Part shown: positions 1-9,471 of the stretch, one piece after another
Layout of the letters: each line of letters opens with the position of its first letter
How positions within the stretch are numbered: the first letter of the stretch is position 1
Assembly: GCA_030550515.1 (NCBI GenBank)
Contig: JAUQPE010000029.1
Span: forward strand, 1-64,000
Direction of reading: 5' to 3'
Length of the DNA: 64,000 nucleotides
From: Thermotogota bacterium
GTDB lineage: Bacteria; Thermotogota; Thermotogae; Thermotogales; Thermotogaceae
Notes under the pieces: generated by a model
Seen by the model: the letters and a program-made list of their open reading frames with translations, nothing else
Database searches by the model: none
Told to the model about the DNA's origin: nothing
Position numbers and translations under genes: made by a program

Positions 1-1
1 G

Positions 2-10
2 TGATATAAT
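2..10 (+). promoter_or_regulatory. his operon promoter, extended -10
   Basis: A perfect TATAAT (5-10) preceded by TG one base upstream (2-3) forms an extended -10 element. Transcription would start near base 17, ahead of the His leader peptide. The -35 element would lie outside the window, so the promoter is only half visible. Confidence 0.6.
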
Positions 11-67
11 GAAAGAAACAAGGTTTGGGGTTGAATCTCCGTGTTGGTGAGAGAGGAGAATAGGATC

Positions 68-133
68 GTGATATCGATTCTTTCGCATCACCACCATCGC
101 GCGGGCCCGGCGGTTTCTCCACCGGGGGCGTGA
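68..133 (+). CDS. hisL: his operon leader peptide with four consecutive His codons
   Basis: A 21-codon ORF starts with GTG at 68 and ends with TGA at 131-133. Codons 7-10 are CAT CAC CAC CAT (86-97), an uninterrupted run of four histidines. An AGGAG at 54-58 sits nine bases before the GTG, a normal ribosome-binding spacing. The ORF lies between the promoter and a terminator hairpin ahead of hisZ. This is the layout of classical amino-acid leader peptides, where stalling at the His codons reports charged tRNA-His. The peptide has no expected function of its own. In-frame GTG/TTG codons at 41-49 are possible but have no ribosome binding site. Confidence 0.8.
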   Translation: MISILSHHHHRAGPAVSPPGA

Positions 134-181
134 TGGTGGGAAATCGTACGGGCCACGTCGAAGAGACGTGGCCCTTTTTTT
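86..181 (+). promoter_or_regulatory. his transcription attenuator
   Basis: Four segments can be paired by eye. Segment 1, within the His codons (91-98), is an exact 8-base complement of 132-139, which overlaps the leader stop codon. The terminator arms are 150-159 and 165-174 (10 bp, loop 160-164), followed by seven T (175-181). An antiterminator can form between 127-132 and 154-159 (six pairs, one G-U), or alternatively between 104-109 and 149-154. Either one destroys the terminator. A ribosome stalled on the His codons would cover segment 1 and leave 127-132 free. A ribosome at the stop codon would cover 127-132 and let the terminator form. The pairings are seen in the sequence; the mechanism is inferred. 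Confidence 0.78.
150..181 (+). terminator. intrinsic terminator of the his leader
   Basis: A perfect 10-bp stem (150-159 with 165-174, loop of five) rich in G and C is followed directly by seven T. It ends just before the hisZ ribosome binding site (188-193), so it terminates leader transcripts before the first structural gene. Confidence 0.85.
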
Positions 182-201
182 AAAACGAGGAGGTGGAGGC
201 G

Positions 202-1023
202 TTGGAATTCGAGAAGGTGGTTTCTTTCTACAAGAGAGCTGCGGAGAAAGGATACCAGGCGTTTTTTTCGCCCGCTTTCGAAAAGATCAACCACTTCCAA
301 GACAAAACCGTCGTCTTCTTCGACAGGAGGGGAAACTTCTACGCCCTCAGGGAGGACTTCACGAAGAGTGTGGTAGATTACAAGAAAAGGATTGGACTTG
401 CGATGGTGAAGGTGTGGTACGCCGATTACGTTTACAGGTACACGATGGACGAACTCACCGCCGAGTACCAACTTGGGGTGGAGAAGATACCACGGAGAGA
501 TCCGAAGGACACGCTTGAGGTGTTGGAAATCATAGTCTCGGCGGCCGTCGAGTTCTTTGGAAATTCACTGATCGTGGAGATCTCAGACACCAGGGTTTAC
601 GAAGACTTGTTGAAGGAAGTCCCGCAAGAACTTCACAAAACGGTTCTCGATCTCGTGGACTCCAAAAACCTCGCGGAGATAGAGTTCCTGTCGAGGGTGA
701 GAAGGCTCGATCTGAGCAGGATAGAGAAGATCATAGAGGACAGCTTCTACAGGAGGGAAATCGAACACTTGGAAAGTTTGGACGTGCGACCTGAGGTGAG
801 GGAGAGGTTGAAAGAAACCGCGTCCTTCCTGAAGGACCACTTTCCAGAGGTGGAGGTGGAGGTCGATCTCACGCTCGCGAGGACGGTCGAAGAGTACAAC
901 GGTTTGATATTCATAGTCTACGACTCGAACACCTCGAAACTCGTGGCAGCCGGAGGAGAGTATTCGTCGAACGGCGAGATCGGAGTGGGCGGGACCATTT
1001 ACTTGGAGGGGAAAACATGCTGA
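202..1023 (+). CDS. hisZ: ATP phosphoribosyltransferase regulatory subunit HisZ
   Basis: This is a histidyl-tRNA-synthetase-like protein without an anticodon-binding domain (273 residues from this start). It partners the short HisG and confers activity and histidine feedback on the first step of histidine synthesis. Visible family features are the N-terminal core with KVWYADYVYRY and the C-terminal AAGGEY and GVGG stretches. AGGAGG at 188-193 lies eight bases before TTG 202, which I take as the start. GTG 193 in the same frame (three residues longer) overlaps that site and is the alternative. The gene overlaps hisG by seven bases and is the first gene after the attenuator. Confidence 0.93.
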   Translation: MEFEKVVSFYKRAAEKGYQAFFSPAFEKINHFQDKTVVFFDRRGNFYALREDFTKSVVDYKKRIGLAMVKVWYADYVYRYTMDELTAEYQLGVEKIPRRDPKDTLEVLEIIVSAAVEFFGNSLIVEISDTRVYEDLLKEVPQELHKTVLDLVDSKNLAEIEFLSRVRRLDLSRIEKIIEDSFYRREIEHLESLDVRPEVRERLKETASFLKDHFPEVEVEVDLTLARTVEEYNGLIFIVYDSNTSKLVAAGGEYSSNGEIGVGGTIYLEGKTC

Positions 1024-1643
1024 GGATCGCCGTACCGAAGGGAAGGCTGGAAGAAGGCATCGTGGACCTCTTGAAGAAGATGGGATACGATCTCGATAGG
1101 GTCTCCGACTTGGTCTTCAAGAGTCAAGAACTTGTTTGCTTTTTCGTGAGGCCGTTCGATGTGCCCACTTACCTCGTGAACGGGGCGGCGGACGTGGGGT
1201 TCTGCGGCACGGACGTTCTGATAGAGTCGCAAGTCAGCCTCATCCAACCCTTCTTCCTTCCCTCGGGAAGGAGCAGGATGGTCCTGGCTGGTCCAAGGGG
1301 AAAGGGAATACCCACGGGTGAGGTGAGGATCGCGACGAAGTTTCCCAACATCGCGAGGAGGTACTGCGAGTCCAGGGGGTTGAGTTGCAGGATAATCCCC
1401 CTCAAAGGATCCGTGGAGCTTGGACCCATCTCCGGTTTGTCCGATTTGATCATCGACATCACCGAGACTGGAAGGACTCTCAGAGAGAACGACTTGGAAG
1501 TGTTGGATGAGATCTTCGAGATAAGAACGCACGTGGTGGTGAACCCCGTCTCCTACAGGACGAAAAGGAGAGTGGTGTTGGACTTTCTCTCGAGGTTGAG
1601 GAGGGTGTTGGAAGATGAGGGTTTTCAGGAACCCGTCCGATGA
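1017..1643 (+). CDS. hisG: ATP phosphoribosyltransferase, short form
   Basis: HisG joins ATP and PRPP, the committed step of histidine synthesis. The 208-residue length is that of the short family, which lacks the C-terminal regulatory domain and needs HisZ, encoded immediately upstream. The N-terminus has the typical LRIAVPKGRL. Further on are the GTDVL motif and the PRPP-binding region DLIIDITETGRTLREN. ATG 1017 overlaps the end of hisZ, and the 3' end overlaps hisD by 29 bases, so the three are translationally coupled. Confidence 0.96.
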   Translation: MLRIAVPKGRLEEGIVDLLKKMGYDLDRVSDLVFKSQELVCFFVRPFDVPTYLVNGAADVGFCGTDVLIESQVSLIQPFFLPSGRSRMVLAGPRGKGIPTGEVRIATKFPNIARRYCESRGLSCRIIPLKGSVELGPISGLSDLIIDITETGRTLRENDLEVLDEIFEIRTHVVVNPVSYRTKRRVVLDFLSRLRRVLEDEGFQEPVR

Positions 1644-2901
1644 GCAGATCGTGGAATTTTTAAAGTTGCGGGGTTTTTCTCTCTCACAACTGGAAAGGGA
1701 AGTGGCGGAGATCGTTCAAAGGGTGAAAGAAGAGGGAGACAGGGCCCTGGGAGAGTTTCTGAGAAAGTTTGAGAAGTGTCCCATCAGCGTCGAGCAGTTG
1801 AGGGTCTCTAGAGAGGAGATCGAGAAAGCAATCGTTCCGGAAGATTTCGTGGAGACCGTAGAACGCGTTGTGGAGGACATCAGGAGGTACCATCTGTTGC
1901 AGAGGGAAGAATCGAAGTTCTTCACCACAGAGAAGGGAAGCGTGCTCGGGGAGATGGTGGTGCCCTTGGAGAGCGTGGGAATATACGTGCCCGGCGGAAA
2001 AGTACCGTATTTCTCCACCCTCCTCATGTGCGCCGTTCCGGCCCAGGTGGCAGGGGTGGAGAGGATCGTGGTGGCGACCCCTCCCGACGAGACCGGGAAG
2101 GTTTCCCCGCTGATCCTGAAGTGTTGCGAGATGTTGGGAATTGAAGAGGTTTACAAGATGGGTGGGGCGCACGCGATAGCCGCCCTGGCCTACGGAACGG
2201 AATCGGTGAAGCCGGTGGAAAAGATCGTGGGGCCGGGCGGAAGGTTCGTGACCCTCGCGAAGAAGATCGTCTTCGGGGACGTGGGCATAGACTCGGTGGC
2301 TGGCCCGAGTGAGATTGCGATAATCGCGGACGACTCGGCACCGAAGGATTACGTGGCGGCGGATTTTCTCTCACAGGCGGAACACGACGAGATGGCCATG
2401 AGCGTGTTGATAACGACCTCGGAGGAACTTTTCGAAGGGTTCCCGTCACTACTCCTATCGCAACTGAACGCGCTACCGACGGAAAGGAAGGCCACGGCTG
2501 AGAAGGCCATCGAGAACTTCGGACTTTTGGTATTCGTCGATCGTTTGGAGAGGGCCTTCGAGATCTCCAACCTCATCGCGCCGGAACACCTGGAAGTGAT
2601 GGTGAAAGATCCGTTCAGATACCTCGGGATGGTGAGGAATGCGGGATCGGTCTTCTTGGGAGCGTATTCCTGCGAGCCCGTTGGGGACTACGGGGCGGGA
2701 CCAAACCACGTGCTGCCGACTTTCGGCACGGCCAGGTTCTCCTCGGGTTTGAGGGTATCGGACTTCACCAAGAAGGTGTTCTTCACGTATTTTTCAGAAA
2801 AGGAGTTCGTCGAAAAGTCCGAAAGGTACCTGAAGATGGCCAGGTGGGAATCGCTCGAGGCACACGCCAAGGCGATCGAGGTGAGGAGGAGGAAACCATG
2901 A
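1615..2901 (+). CDS. hisD: histidinol dehydrogenase
   Basis: This zinc- and NAD-dependent enzyme oxidises histidinol to histidine, the last two steps of the pathway. The 428-residue length matches the family. Visible motifs are [14 protein letters not shown], the SQAEHDEMA zinc-ligand stretch, IAPEHLEVM with the catalytic Glu-His pair, [17 protein letters not shown] and the C-terminal His in [12 protein letters not shown]. The ATG lies within the end of hisG behind a GAGGAGGGT ribosome site. The stop forms an ATGA overlap with hisC. Confidence 0.97.
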   Translation: MRVFRNPSDEQIVEFLKLRGFSLSQLEREVAEIVQRVKEEGDRALGEFLRKFEKCPISVEQLRVSREEIEKAIVPEDFVETVERVVEDIRRYHLLQREESKFFTTEKGSVLGEMVVPLESVGIYVPGGKVPYFSTLLMCAVPAQVAGVERIVVATPPDETGKVSPLILKCCEMLGIEEVYKMGGAHAIAALAYGTESVKPVEKIVGPGGRFVTLAKKIVFGDVGIDSVAGPSEIAIIADDSAPKDYVAADFLSQAEHDEMAMSVLITTSEELFEGFPSLLLSQLNALPTERKATAEKAIENFGLLVFVDRLERAFEISNLIAPEHLEVMVKDPFRYLGMVRNAGSVFLGAYSCEPVGDYGAGPNHVLPTFGTARFSSGLRVSDFTKKVFFTYFSEKEFVEKSERYLKMARWESLEAHAKAIEVRRRKP

Positions 2902-3902
2902 GACCTCTGGAGTTGATCAAAAGGCGTGCGTACCCCTACGAAACGGAGGAGAGGGAAGGAACGTACCTGGCCTTGAACGAGAATCCCTTTCCTTTCCCTG
3001 AAGAACTCGTCGAGGAGGTCTTCAGAAGGGTTGAGACGGAGAAGTTGAAGACCTATTACGATTCTCCAAACAGGGAACTCCTGAGGGCAATCCTGGGATA
3101 CTTGGACAGAGGTTTTCTCTCCTTCGAGAACGTCTCCATAGGGAACGGGGCGGACGAGATCATATACGTCACCATGCTCATGTTCGACAGGGTGGTGTTC
3201 TTCCCCCCAACTTACAGCTGTTACAAGGTCTTCGCAAAAGCGTTGGGGGTGAAATATCTCGAAATCCCGTTGAAGGAAGGTTTGAAAGTTCCAGACGTGA
3301 CGCTGGGAGAAGGGGATGTGGTCTTCCTGCCGAATCCCAACAACCCGACCGGTCACGTGTTCGAAAGAGAAGAAGTGGTGAAACTCCTCGAAAAGGGCGC
3401 CTTCGTGGTGTTGGATGAGGCGTATTACGAGTTTCATGGGGAAAGCTGCGTTGATCTGTTGAAGCGGTTCGAGAACCTCGCCGTCGTTCGGACCTTCTCG
3501 AAGGCGTTCTCGCTGGCGGCCCAGAGGATCGGATACGTCGTATCCTCGAGGGATTTCATAGATGCGTACAACAGGGTGAGGCTTCCTTTCAACGTCAGCT
3601 ACGTCTCTCAGATCTTCGCAAAGGTCGCTCTGGAGCATCTGGAAATCTTCGAAGAGAGGATCAGGTTCGTTGTGAGAGAGAGAGAGAGGATGAAGGAACG
3701 TCTGCGGGAAAAGGGTTTCAACGTCACCGACTCCCGCGCGAATTTCGTCTTCATAACGCTCGCTGAAGAAGAAAAAGAGAGGGCGTTGGAACTCCTTCGA
3801 AAAAACCGCGTGGTGGTGAGGAATTTCAAAGAAGGAATCAGAATCACCGTCGGCAAGAAAGAAGAGAACGACTTGGTCCTCGAACTTTTGGGAGGGATGT
3901 GA
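2898..3902 (+). CDS. hisC: histidinol-phosphate aminotransferase
   Basis: This PLP enzyme of fold type I converts imidazole-acetol phosphate to histidinol phosphate. The 334-residue protein has NPNNPTG near residue 147, LDEAYYEF near 172 and the PLP lysine in TFSKAFSLA (Lys202). I chose ATG 2898 over upstream in-frame codons inside hisD. It overlaps the hisD stop as ATGA and follows GAGGAGGA. The protein begins [10 protein letters not shown], as expected for the Thermotoga enzyme. Confidence 0.96.
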   Translation: MRPLELIKRRAYPYETEEREGTYLALNENPFPFPEELVEEVFRRVETEKLKTYYDSPNRELLRAILGYLDRGFLSFENVSIGNGADEIIYVTMLMFDRVVFFPPTYSCYKVFAKALGVKYLEIPLKEGLKVPDVTLGEGDVVFLPNPNNPTGHVFEREEVVKLLEKGAFVVLDEAYYEFHGESCVDLLKRFENLAVVRTFSKAFSLAAQRIGYVVSSRDFIDAYNRVRLPFNVSYVSQIFAKVALEHLEIFEERIRFVVRERERMKERLREKGFNVTDSRANFVFITLAEEEKERALELLRKNRVVVRNFKEGIRITVGKKEENDLVLELLGGM

Positions 3903-4484
3903 ATGAAGGTCGAGAGAGGGCGAGACGGCGTGCGCGTGGAGAGGGTGACCAAAGAGGTGGAGATATCCCTTCTGTTCTCGGAGAAAGGCACCTTTTCCGG
4001 CACGAGCACTTTGAGGTTCCTCGATCACCTCTTGAACACGCTGTGCCATTATTCCGGCTTGGGGATAGAGTTGGAAAGGTGCGAAAGCAAAGACGACGTG
4101 TTGCACCACCTCGTGGAAGATCTGGGGATGTGTGTGGGGGCGGGCTTGAGGGAACTCTTCGACTACTCGAAGCTTTCCAGATTCGGAGAGGCGACCGTTC
4201 CGATGGACGAGTCGCTCGTGGGGTGTTTCTTGGACTTGTCGGGTAGGTGCCACTTCGAGGGAGGCTACGATTTCAGAGGAAGCGTGGAAGACTTGCCCTT
4301 GGAAGCCCTCGAAGAATTTCTGAGGGGGTTCGTGAGGACTTCCCAGATCAACTTGCATTTTGTGGTGTTTCGAAGCGGAAACGTTCACCACACCGTCGAA
4401 GGCATGTTCAAGGCCCTAGGGATCGCCTTGAAACGGGCCCTCGAACCAACCAACAGGAGCAGCACGAAAGGGGTGATAGATTGA
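3903..4484 (+). CDS. hisB: imidazoleglycerol-phosphate dehydratase
   Basis: HisB dehydrates imidazole glycerol phosphate. This is the monofunctional 193-residue form without a histidinol-phosphatase domain. Manganese-binding motifs are visible: FLDHLL, HHLVEDLG and VHHTVEGMFKALG. The ATG follows the hisC stop with no gap, and the stop overlaps the hisH TTG. The phosphatase needed between HisC and HisD is not in this operon. The PHP protein at 36943 is a possible but unproven candidate. Confidence 0.95.
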   Translation: MKVERGRDGVRVERVTKEVEISLLFSEKGTFSGTSTLRFLDHLLNTLCHYSGLGIELERCESKDDVLHHLVEDLGMCVGAGLRELFDYSKLSRFGEATVPMDESLVGCFLDLSGRCHFEGGYDFRGSVEDLPLEALEEFLRGFVRTSQINLHFVVFRSGNVHHTVEGMFKALGIALKRALEPTNRSSTKGVID

Positions 4485-5080
4485 GGATAGGGATCGTGGC
4501 GGTCGGGCCGGGGAACGTGATGAACCTCTACAGAGGCGTCCTGAGGGCGGTGGGGGAACTGGGATTGGAGGCGGAAGTGGAGCTGGTGTACGAACCGAAG
4601 GACGCTCTCTTCGATGGACTGTTCATTCCAGGCGTCGGTCACTTCGGAGAAGGTATGAAGCGGTTGAAGGAGAACCGGCTGGACTCCTACATTCGGAGGC
4701 ACGTGGCTGGTGGAAGGAAGATAGTTGGAGTTTGCCTTGGGATGCAACTCCTCTTTGAAAAAAGCGAAGAAGCACCGGGAATCGAGGGGCTGAGACTTTT
4801 GGAAGGAGAAGTCGTGAGGTTGAAAAGCATAAGACTCCCGCACATGGGTTGGAACGAGGTGGTCTTCAAGAGGAAAGACCTTCCGAACGGCTACTATTAC
4901 TTCGTCCACTCGTACCGAGTCGTCTGCGACGAAGAAACCGTGCTGGGTGTCACCGAGTACGATGGCGAGATCTTCCCGTCCGCCGTCTCCGGGAACGGCG
5001 TGTTGGGGTTTCAGTTCCACCCTGAAAAGAGTTCAAAGGTCGGGAGAGAGCTTTTAAAGAGGGTGATCTCATGCTTGTGA
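4481..5080 (+). CDS. hisH: imidazole glycerol phosphate synthase, glutaminase subunit
   Basis: This class I glutaminase feeds ammonia to HisF. The triad is visible as Cys85 (GVCLGMQ), His180 and Glu182 (FHPEKS), and the oxyanion loop region as [10 protein letters not shown]. The start is TTG 4481, overlapping the hisB stop as TTGA. From it the 199-residue protein begins with the family-typical [14 protein letters not shown]. An in-frame start at 4247 inside hisB would add an unrelated N-terminus and is rejected. The 3' end overlaps hisA by ten bases. Confidence 0.95.
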   Translation: MRIGIVAVGPGNVMNLYRGVLRAVGELGLEAEVELVYEPKDALFDGLFIPGVGHFGEGMKRLKENRLDSYIRRHVAGGRKIVGVCLGMQLLFEKSEEAPGIEGLRLLEGEVVRLKSIRLPHMGWNEVVFKRKDLPNGYYYFVHSYRVVCDEETVLGVTEYDGEIFPSAVSGNGVLGFQFHPEKSSKVGRELLKRVISCL

Positions 5081-5817
5081 TACCGGCGATAGACCTGTAC
5101 GACGGAAAGGTGGTGAGGATGATCAGGGGAAGAAAGGAGAAGCTTTTGGTTTACGAAAAGGATCCAGTACAACTCGTGGAAGAGATTCTGACCGAAGGTT
5201 TTCGCCTGATCCACGTGGTGGACCTCTCGAAGGCGATCGACGGAACAGACGAGAACCTCGAAGTTTTAAAGAAGTTATCACCTTTCGCGGAACACCTGCA
5301 GGTCGGCGGGGGAATAAGAACGATCGAACGCGCGAAGAAGCTCTTGGACATGGGGTTCAAAAGGCAGATCGTGAGCACGATAGCGATCGAAAGACCGGAG
5401 TTTTTGGTCGAGTTGAGAGAAGAAGGTGTAACACCCATCTTCAGCCTCGACACGAGGGGGAAGAAGGTCGCAATCAAGGGCTGGTTGAGTGAAGAAGAGA
5501 TCGATCCGTTCGACTTGCTGAAGCGTTTGAAAGAACTGGGATTGGGTGAAGTGATCCACACGGACGTGGAAAAGGATGGGACGTTGACGGAGAGGGACTT
5601 TTGCTTCACGAAAGAGCTCGCCTTGCGGACGGGACTTTACGTGATAGGGGCGGGAGGGATCTCTTCGGAAGTCGTTTTGGAGAAAGCCTTAACGGTTCAC
5701 GTTGAAACGAGAGGTCTGATGAAAGGTGTGATAGTGGGAAGGGCGTTCCTGGAGGGGAAACTGAGCTTAGGGGTGATGAAGAAGTATGCTTGCCAAGAGG
5801 ATCATCGCGTGTCTTGA
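5071..5817 (+). CDS. hisA: ProFAR isomerase
   Basis: This TIM-barrel isomerase converts ProFAR to PRFAR. The two catalytic aspartates are at Asp8 (IPAIDLYDG) and Asp127 (FSLDTRG), the positions known for the Thermotoga maritima enzyme. Phosphate-binding GGG and GAGG loops are present. The C-terminus runs a few residues past the usual end (248 residues in all), into a 32-base overlap with hisF. Confidence 0.96.
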   Translation: MLVIPAIDLYDGKVVRMIRGRKEKLLVYEKDPVQLVEEILTEGFRLIHVVDLSKAIDGTDENLEVLKKLSPFAEHLQVGGGIRTIERAKKLLDMGFKRQIVSTIAIERPEFLVELREEGVTPIFSLDTRGKKVAIKGWLSEEEIDPFDLLKRLKELGLGEVIHTDVEKDGTLTERDFCFTKELALRTGLYVIGAGGISSEVVLEKALTVHVETRGLMKGVIVGRAFLEGKLSLGVMKKYACQEDHRVS

Positions 5818-6544
5818 CGTCAAAAACGGTAGGGTGGTGAAGGGAACCAGGTTCGAAAACTTAAGGGACAGCGGAGACCCCGTCGAGCTAGGCGAGTTCT
5901 ATTCGGAGATAGGTGTGGACGAGCTGGTCTTTCTGGACATCACCGCGTCCGTGGAAAAACGAAGGACGATGTTGGAATTGGTGGAGAGGGTCGCCGAGAG
6001 GATCGACATACCGTTCACGGTGGGTGGTGGGATACACGATTTCGAGACGGCGGCGGAGTTGATATTGAGGGGAGCTGACAAGGTGAGCATCAACACGGCT
6101 GCGGTCGAAGATCCGTCGCTGATCACCAGAATCGCGGAGACGTTCGGAAGTCAAGCCGTGGTGGTGGCTGTGGATGCGAAGCGCGTGGACGGAAAGTTCG
6201 TGGTCTTCACCTATTCCGGCAAGAAGAACACGGGTATCCTACTCGAAGACTGGGTGAGAGAGGTGGAGAGGAGGGGAGCTGGCGAGATACTCCTCACCAG
6301 CATAGACCACGACGGCACGAAAGCGGGATACGACTTGGAGATGATCTCTTTCGTCAGGAACTTGGTGAACATCCCGATAATAGCCTCTGGCGGTGCGGGC
6401 GAGATGGAGCACTTTTTGGAGGCGTTCAAAGCGGGGGCGGATGCCGCTCTTGCCGCTTCCGTATTCCACTTCCGCGAGATAGACGTGCGCTCCCTCAAGG
6501 AATACTTGAGGAGAAACGGTGTGAACGTGAGATTGGAGGTGTGA
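5786..6544 (+). CDS. hisF: imidazole glycerol phosphate synthase, cyclase subunit
   Basis: HisF is a TIM-barrel cyclase that uses ammonia from HisH to make imidazole glycerol phosphate and AICAR. Catalytic Asp11 (CLDVKNG) and Asp130 (VAVDAKR) are at the positions known for the T. maritima model enzyme, and the length (252) is normal. The start lies 32 bases inside hisA. The stop overlaps the hisIE GTG. Confidence 0.97.
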   Translation: MLAKRIIACLDVKNGRVVKGTRFENLRDSGDPVELGEFYSEIGVDELVFLDITASVEKRRTMLELVERVAERIDIPFTVGGGIHDFETAAELILRGADKVSINTAAVEDPSLITRIAETFGSQAVVVAVDAKRVDGKFVVFTYSGKKNTGILLEDWVREVERRGAGEILLTSIDHDGTKAGYDLEMISFVRNLVNIPIIASGGAGEMEHFLEAFKAGADAALAASVFHFREIDVRSLKEYLRRNGVNVRLEV

Positions 6545-7131
6545 ACGTGCTCTTCCCCGTGGTGGTCCAAGAGAGAACGACGGGCGAGGTGCTGATGCTC
6601 GCCTACGCGAACGAAGAGGCCTTGGAACTCACGAAAAAAACCGGGTACGCCCACTTCTATTCCCGCGAGAGGCAGAAGATCTGGATGAAGGGGGAAACGT
6701 CTGGGAACACGATGAGAGTGGTCGAGATAAGGAAAGACTGCGATGAGGATGCGTACCTTTACCTCGTGGACTTTCCGGAAGAAAAGGTGGCGTGTCACAC
6801 GGGGAACAGGTCGTGCTTCTTCAAGGTGGAGTTGGAGGGGACGGCATCAACCGTGAACACCTGGCTCGAGTTGTACAGGGTGGTGAAGGGGAGAAAGGAA
6901 GAGATGCCAGAGGGTTCCTACACGGCAAAGCTCTTCAGGGAAGGGAAGAGAGAGATCGCAAAAAAACTCGGCGAGGAAGCCATCGAGGTGATCGGTGGAT
7001 ACCTTTCGGGGGACAGGGAGAACCTGATCTGGGAGATAGCGGACCTCGTCTACCACTTGACCGTCTTGATGGTGGACTCCGGGATCACGATCCAAGACGT
7101 GATGGAAGAGTTGGCGAGACGCAGAAGGTGA
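6541..7131 (+). CDS. hisIE: bifunctional phosphoribosyl-AMP cyclohydrolase / phosphoribosyl-ATP pyrophosphatase
   Basis: This fusion catalyses the second and third steps of the pathway. The N-terminal HisI half (about 1-100) shows [24 protein letters not shown] and CHTGNRSCF, whose Asp and Cys residues bind metal. The C-terminal HisE half (about 105-196) has the MazG-like GEEAIEV and EIADLVYHL helices. GTG 6541 overlaps the hisF stop. It is the last gene of the operon and stops one base before the convergent wecB stop, with no terminator visible between them. Confidence 0.96.
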   Translation: MNVLFPVVVQERTTGEVLMLAYANEEALELTKKTGYAHFYSRERQKIWMKGETSGNTMRVVEIRKDCDEDAYLYLVDFPEEKVACHTGNRSCFFKVELEGTASTVNTWLELYRVVKGRKEEMPEGSYTAKLFREGKREIAKKLGEEAIEVIGGYLSGDRENLIWEIADLVYHLTVLMVDSGITIQDVMEELARRRR

Positions 7132-7132
7132 C

Positions 7133-8278
7133 TCACTCGAACTCTTCAGGTGGTTCGGAGAGGCCGAACTCGTGCAAGATCGCCTTCACGATCCTCTCGG
7201 AGGCCCTGCCGTCACCGAACGGATTTCTCGCGCGCGCCATCCTCTGGTATTCGCTTTCATCCTCGAGCAGCTTCTTCGCCTCTTCGTATATCCTTTCTTC
7301 CTCAACACCGGCGATCTTTGCCGTTCCCGCCATCACCGCCTCCGGCCTTTCCGTGTTCTCCCTCAACACCAAGACGGGTTTGCCAAGACCAGGGGCCTCT
7401 TCCTGTATGCCACCCGAATCGGTCAGGATCATGTAGCACTTCGCCATGAGGTTGTGCGTGTCGAAGACATCGATGGGATCGAGGAGGTGAACCCTCTCGG
7501 TCCCAGCGAGCAGAGGAAAGACGATTTCCCTCACAGCTGGATTCATGTGCACGGGAAATATCACGTGGACGTCCTCGTACTCGGTGGCGATTCTTTTGAG
7601 GGCGTTGCAGATGTTTCGAAGCGGTGTTCCTATGTTTTCCCTCCTGTGGGCCGTCACCAAAATCACGCGCTTTCCAGAGAAATCAAAGTTTTTTAAAAAA
7701 TCGTTGTGGAACACGTAATCCTCGCTCACGGTGTACTTCAACACGTCCACGACCGTGTTCCCGGTGACGTATATCCCACTCCTTATTCCCTCCCTCAGGA
7801 GGTTCTCCTTGCTGAGCCTCGTGGGTGCGAAATGGAGAGAGGCCAAAACCGACGTGAGTCTCCTGTTGATCTCCTCGGGGAAAGGGGAATACCTGTTGTG
7901 CGTTCGAAGACCCGCTTCGACGTGACCAACTGGAATTCTGTTGTAGAAGGCCGCCAACGCTCCAACAAACGTGGTGGTCGTATCTCCCTGTACCAGAACG
8001 AGATCCGGCTTAACTTCACCCAGTAGATCGTGCAACTTTGTCAGAGCACTCACCGTCACGTCCACCAGGGTCTGTCTCTCCTTCATGACGTTGAGATCGA
8101 AGTGGGGCTTTATTCCAAAGACCTCCAGCATCTGGTCCAGCATCTCTCTGTGCTGGGCCGTCACACAAACGAGGCTTTCGATGTGGGGATTCTTCCCCAT
8201 CTCTTTCAAAAGGGGTGCCATCTTTATGGCCTCCGGTCTCGTTCCGAACACGCTGAGAACTCTGATCAACCGACTCAC
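7133..8278 (-). CDS. wecB: UDP-N-acetylglucosamine 2-epimerase, non-hydrolysing
   Basis: This enzyme interconverts UDP-GlcNAc and UDP-ManNAc for surface polysaccharide synthesis. Its GT-B fold motifs are FGTRPEAIKMAP, QGDTTTTF, GHVEAGLRT, FPEEINRR, VTAHRREN and LTDSGGIQEEAPGLGKPVLVLR. The 381-residue length is normal. The GTG start overlaps the stop of the upstream MFS gene (GTGA) and follows GGAGGG at seven bases, so the two are one transcript. The same order, wecB beside hisIE, is known to me from T. maritima. Confidence 0.94.
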   Translation of the reverse strand: MSRLIRVLSVFGTRPEAIKMAPLLKEMGKNPHIESLVCVTAQHREMLDQMLEVFGIKPHFDLNVMKERQTLVDVTVSALTKLHDLLGEVKPDLVLVQGDTTTTFVGALAAFYNRIPVGHVEAGLRTHNRYSPFPEEINRRLTSVLASLHFAPTRLSKENLLREGIRSGIYVTGNTVVDVLKYTVSEDYVFHNDFLKNFDFSGKRVILVTAHRRENIGTPLRNICNALKRIATEYEDVHVIFPVHMNPAVREIVFPLLAGTERVHLLDPIDVFDTHNLMAKCYMILTDSGGIQEEAPGLGKPVLVLRENTERPEAVMAGTAKIAGVEEERIYEEAKKLLEDESEYQRMARARNPFGDGRASERIVKAILHEFGLSEPPEEFE

Positions 8279-9390
8279 CTTCCACCCTCCAACCTCACCA
8301 GGAGATGGTAGTTGAGGAAAGAGACTATCATGGGAACCACTCCGAACAACCTGTAGGTATTCAGCAAACCTATGCGCTCCGAGAGGAGCCCTCCAAGCAA
8401 GGAACCAAAGAATGGACCGACACCCATCGCCATCCAGAAGTACTTTTGAGCTTTTATCCTGGCCCTTCCGAAGTCACGAGTCAGCGTTATGACGGAGTAG
8501 TATATCACTATGTAGGTCCAACCTTGGAGAAGTTGCACCAGAAGGAGCGTGCTGGGACGCTCCGTGAACGACACGAGCAGGTTTCTCAAACCGATCACGA
8601 AGATACTCGAGGATAAGAGGAAGGAAAATCCAAGCTTTTTGATCAGCTTTTCAGAGTTGAAGAGGAAGAAAACTTCCGTTATGGCCATCAAGGAGAGGGC
8701 CACGCTCGCCAGAGAGACGTCGTATTTCCTCTCCTCCATGAGAACCGGCAAGAAGATGAAGTTGAAGCTGTTCGCGACGATCCCAAAGATCACCACAGGT
8801 AGGATCAACCAGAAGAACCTCGGAACGGTGTTACCTTTGCTCCCTTCACCCTCTTTTTCCACTTCCACTTCGTCCACGTTTCTCAAAACCAGGTACAGAA
8901 GTGTCGTGTAAACAAGAAACGTAACGAAGACGAACAAAAAATGTATCCTCACCAAAAAGCTCATGAACACCGCTGTGACGGAGAAACCGAGAGTTCCAAG
9001 AAACCTGACCTTCCCATAGTCTTTCCTTGCCCTGTGTGCCGCGTCGACCATGACGGATTCAGAAAGAGGGGTAATCGCGGAAAAGAAGAAGGCAAACGAG
9101 ACCATACCGAGTAACCTCAGGAGGAAACTCTTGAAGAAGTATAGGGCGAAGAAAAACACACCACAGAGGATCACCCCTCTCTTGAGCCAATTCACCCTTC
9201 CCAAGCGCGTGGCGATCGCAAAGTTAATTGGGTTGGCGTACAACGAAGAGAGTGGAGGAATCGCCATCAAGATCCCTATCTGAGTTTTGGTTAGACCCTC
9301 CACGGCGAAGAACTGGCTCAGCAGGGAAGACATCGCCATCAATCCGTAGAGTAAAAACTGCAGGATCAACCACTCTCTGTCCATGTCCAT
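8275..9390 (-). CDS. MFS transporter
   Basis: This integral membrane protein of about 371 residues has roughly a dozen hydrophobic segments. It resembles the LacY/phenylpropionate-permease branch of the major facilitator superfamily. Each half starts with the usual small-residue helices, and a charged, cytoplasmic-looking loop (VDEVEVEKEGEGSKG) lies mid-protein. The substrate cannot be read from sequence. ATG 9390 or ATG 9384 is the start; GAGGTGA lies at 9393-9398. An in-frame codon at 9420 lies at the predicted transcription start and is unlikely. The stop overlaps the wecB start. Confidence 0.78.
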   Translation of the reverse strand: MDMDREWLILQFLLYGLMAMSSLLSQFFAVEGLTKTQIGILMAIPPLSSLYANPINFAIATRLGRVNWLKRGVILCGVFFFALYFFKSFLLRLLGMVSFAFFFSAITPLSESVMVDAAHRARKDYGKVRFLGTLGFSVTAVFMSFLVRIHFLFVFVTFLVYTTLLYLVLRNVDEVEVEKEGEGSKGNTVPRFFWLILPVVIFGIVANSFNFIFLPVLMEERKYDVSLASVALSLMAITEVFFLFNSEKLIKKLGFSFLLSSSIFVIGLRNLLVSFTERPSTLLLVQLLQGWTYIVIYYSVITLTRDFGRARIKAQKYFWMAMGVGPFFGSLLGGLLSERIGLLNTYRLFGVVPMIVSFLNYHLLVRLEGGR

Positions 9391-9425
9391 GTCACCTCGA
9401 AAGTTGGTTTTACGAACCAAGTATG

Positions 9426-9454
9426 ATTTTAACCAACACCCTTCAGAAACACAA
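9426..9454 (-). promoter_or_regulatory. promoter for MFS-wecB
   Basis: On the minus strand, TTGTGT (9454-9449) and TAAAAT (9431-9426) are separated by 17 bases, giving a start near 9419. It is divergent from the glutaredoxin promoter. Confidence 0.5.
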
Positions 9455-9471
9455 CCACTCGTTGAGCTGGC

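Noticed and set aside
86-97. His-codon run as a possible affinity tag or vector remnant
   Set aside because: It sits in a natural-looking attenuator in front of the his operon, with no other vector sequence nearby.
2688-4391. A 567-codon minus-strand open frame opposite hisD, hisC and hisB
   Set aside because: It is the reverse-frame shadow of three clear his genes, with biased His/Pro/Glu-rich composition and no family features.
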